Assembly: GCF_000381125.1 (NCBI RefSeq)
Contig: NZ_KB905930.1
Location: forward strand, 149,447-213,446
DNA: 64,000 nt
Reading direction: 5' to 3'
Source: Caldimonas manganoxidans ATCC BAA-369
GTDB taxonomy: Bacteria > Pseudomonadota > Gammaproteobacteria > Burkholderiales > Burkholderiaceae_C
Of this stretch, positions 61,750 through 64,000 are shown piece after piece. The notes under the pieces were generated by a model. That model saw nothing but the letters and a program-made list of their open reading frames with translations, was not told where the DNA came from and searched no databases. Every line of letters starts with the position of its first letter. The stretch's first letter is position 1. The position numbers and the translations under genes were made by a program.

Positions 61750-61851
61750 TCAAGCGACTTGCGCGAAATCACCGGCTACGCCCGCAACCGGCGCTTTCGC
61801 TTCGAACCCTATTTGCGGCTGTTCGAGGAAACGGCGGAGGCGGGCGTATGA
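61750..61851 (+). pseudogene. C-terminal remnant of a Fic-family-like gene
   Basis: The frame 61756-61851 reads LREITGYARNRRFRFEPYLR then LFEETAEAGV and stop. It resembles the end of Fic-family proteins (the EITG(x)xRNRxF(x)xxxYL pattern). A stop lies just upstream (61747), so only about 30 codons remain. Fic genes are often found inside type I loci. The match is from memory of the family pattern and not a search. Confidence 0.45.
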
Positions 61852-61939
61852 GCGGGTCGGGAGGTGTCGTGATGCGTTGCCAAGGGAAGGTCAAGGCAAT
61901 GGCTGCTGCAAGTCAGGTTAACTTGAAGGGGGGGTGAGG

Positions 61940-63276
<1,337 letters not shown>

Positions 63277-63280
<4 letters not shown>

Positions 63281-63687
63281 CTGAGAAACGCGCATTTTCC
63301 GTGCGAATTTTCGTGCCCATGGGTGATCCGGAGGGGCTGCGCATCATTGAAAAGTCCAACTGGACGGGACAAGGGCTGATGTTCCCGCGCGCGATCTTTG
63401 CCGAGGTGCGCCAGCGTCCCGAATTGCAGCGTGCCGGAGTGTACGTGCTGTGGGGGCCTGGTGTCTTCGGGCAACTGCCCAGGATTTATGTGGGCGAAGG
63501 TGATTTCCTTCGCGCCCGGCTTGACCAGCATCACAAGCAAAAGGATTTCTGGACACACGCCATCGTATTCACCAGCAAGGATCAAAACCTCAACAAAGCG
63601 CATGTGCAATATCTGGAGGCGCGGCTGGTTTCACTCGCTAGTCAAGCTAGGCGGGCCGAGTTGGACAATGGCAATGTGCCACAGCTT
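63277..63687 (+). pseudogene. GIY-YIG nuclease-domain gene, cut by an insertion sequence
   Basis: The 137 native residues have the GIY-YIG-like pattern AGVYVLWGPGVFGQLPRIYV GEGD with a following basic helix. They break off at NVPQL (codon ending 63687), exactly where the ISL3 end begins. The frame then runs on into IS DNA to 63837, giving a chimeric tail. Full-length relatives are longer. It overlaps hsdS by four bases (ATGA). Such genes often accompany type I loci. Confidence 0.75.
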
Positions 63688-64000
63688 GGCTCTTCGTCAT
63701 TTCGTGTGGAACCCAACAGTCACAATGACTCCTGGTCGTTGAGCCCGGTGGGCATGTGTGCAGGCCGCTGGCCGGCCTGTGCACATGTCCACGAGGCGTG
63801 TTTGATCAGGAGGATGAGTCCATGGGCATTGCCGTAGAAGCTCTGTTTACCAGCGCGCTGGGCTTGCAGCCGCCGTGGGTCGTCGATGACGTCAGGCTCG
63901 ACACCGCCAAGCGGCGTATCGACTTCGAGATCGGCTGCCACACCAGCAGGCTCGCCTGCCCGGCATGCGGTGCGGCCACGCAACCGGTGCACGACCGGTT
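63688..64000 (+). mobile_element. ISL3-family insertion sequence, left end
   Basis: The end starts GGCTCTTCGTCATTTCGTGT (63688-63707), the usual kind of ISL3-family terminal sequence, and interrupts the GIY-YIG gene. The transposase starts at 63822. Between them, CATGTGTGCAGGCC (63753-63766) and GGCCTGTGCACATG (63774-63787) form a 12/14 inverted repeat upstream of the transposase. The right end and target duplication lie outside the window; the 8 bases before it are CACAGCTT. Confidence 0.75.
63822..64000 (+). CDS. ISL3-family transposase (3' end outside window)
   Basis: ATG 63822 follows CAGGAGG and reads MGIAVEALFTSALGLQPPWV, VVDDVRLDTAKRRIDFEIG, then the zinc-finger segment LACPACGAATQPVHDR. 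That fits the N-terminal zinc-ribbon and start of an ISL3 (IS204/IS1001/IS1165-type) transposase. About 60 residues are visible. The frame is open at the right edge. Confidence 0.8.
   Translation, partial: MGIAVEALFTSALGLQPPWVVDDVRLDTAKRRIDFEIGCHTSRLACPACGAATQPVHDR

Noticed and set aside
61722..61937. 71-residue frame after the hsdM scar
   Set aside because: Overlaps the scars in a different frame and shows no protein-like pattern.

Overview
The window is about 64 kb of GC-rich DNA from a bacterial chromosome. Gene order and protein character point to a betaproteobacterium of the order Burkholderiales, probably near Comamonadaceae. The signs are the nusA-infB-rbfA-truB block, thrS-infC-rpmI-rplT-pheST-ihfA-merR-tRNA-Pro, rpsF-priB-rpsR-rplI-dnaB, an IF3 that starts at a non-AUG codon, and a full nadA/nadB/nadC set. 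I cannot name the species from the sequence alone. Coding density is very high, and many genes overlap by 1-10 bases, which suggests long operons and translational coupling.

Layout. 1-7.4 kb: transcription and translation operon (nusA 3' part, infB, rbfA, truB, typA). 7.5-14.3 kb: small metabolic and transport genes (two EamA transporters, a 3-hydroxyisobutyryl-CoA hydrolase-type enzyme, dusA, an omega-aminotransferase divergent from an Lrp/AsnC regulator, a gamma-glutamylcyclotransferase-like protein). 14.3-15.9 kb: isocitrate lyase behind an AT-rich regulatory region. 16.0-24.1 kb: thrS with a threonine-rich leader peptide and attenuator, then infC, rpmI, rplT, pheS, pheT, ihfA, a MerR regulator and tRNA-Pro(GGG). 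24.3-27.5 kb: rpsF, priB, rpsR, rplI, dnaB. 27.5-34.4 kb: PIN-PhoH protein, peroxiredoxin, Mth938-like protein, and the alaA-hom-thrC operon. 34.4-40.4 kb: molybdenum cofactor genes (mobB, moeA, moaD, moaE), a CrcB fluoride channel, and clpB behind a clear sigma-32 promoter. 40.4-47.4 kb: NAD synthesis genes (nadB, nadC, nadA) and a ComFB-like gene, flanked by two paralogous loci of uncharacterised proteins with a Roadblock/LC7-like domain, one fused and one split. 47.6-53.8 kb: AraC regulator, MFS exporter, TPP enzyme, flavoprotein, esterase. 53.9-58.3 kb: late cobalamin synthesis and uptake (cobQ, cbiB/cobD, cobC, btuF).

The accessory part is 58.3-64.0 kb. It is a type I restriction-modification locus with hsdM and hsdS, but no hsdR is in view. 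A Schlafen/AlbA_2-type ATP-binding regulator gene sits between hsdM and hsdS. After it come a decayed second copy of the hsdM 3' end and what looks like the last 30 codons of a Fic-family gene, both marks of repeated insertion and loss. Both hsdM and hsdS carry an in-frame copy of the same palindromic repeat, each adding the peptide VGAT(R/G)RSPLP. Downstream of hsdS a GIY-YIG nuclease-like gene is cut by the left end of an ISL3-family insertion sequence, whose transposase runs off the window.

Most noteworthy: (1) a complete-looking Thr-codon attenuator in front of thrS; (2) the paired fused and split Roadblock-like loci around the nad genes; (3) the protein-coding palindromic repeat in both subunits of the type I system, together with the insertion scars between hsdM and hsdS; (4) the ATC start of infC; (5) paired operator-like palindromes in front of the Lrp/aminotransferase pair and of aceA.
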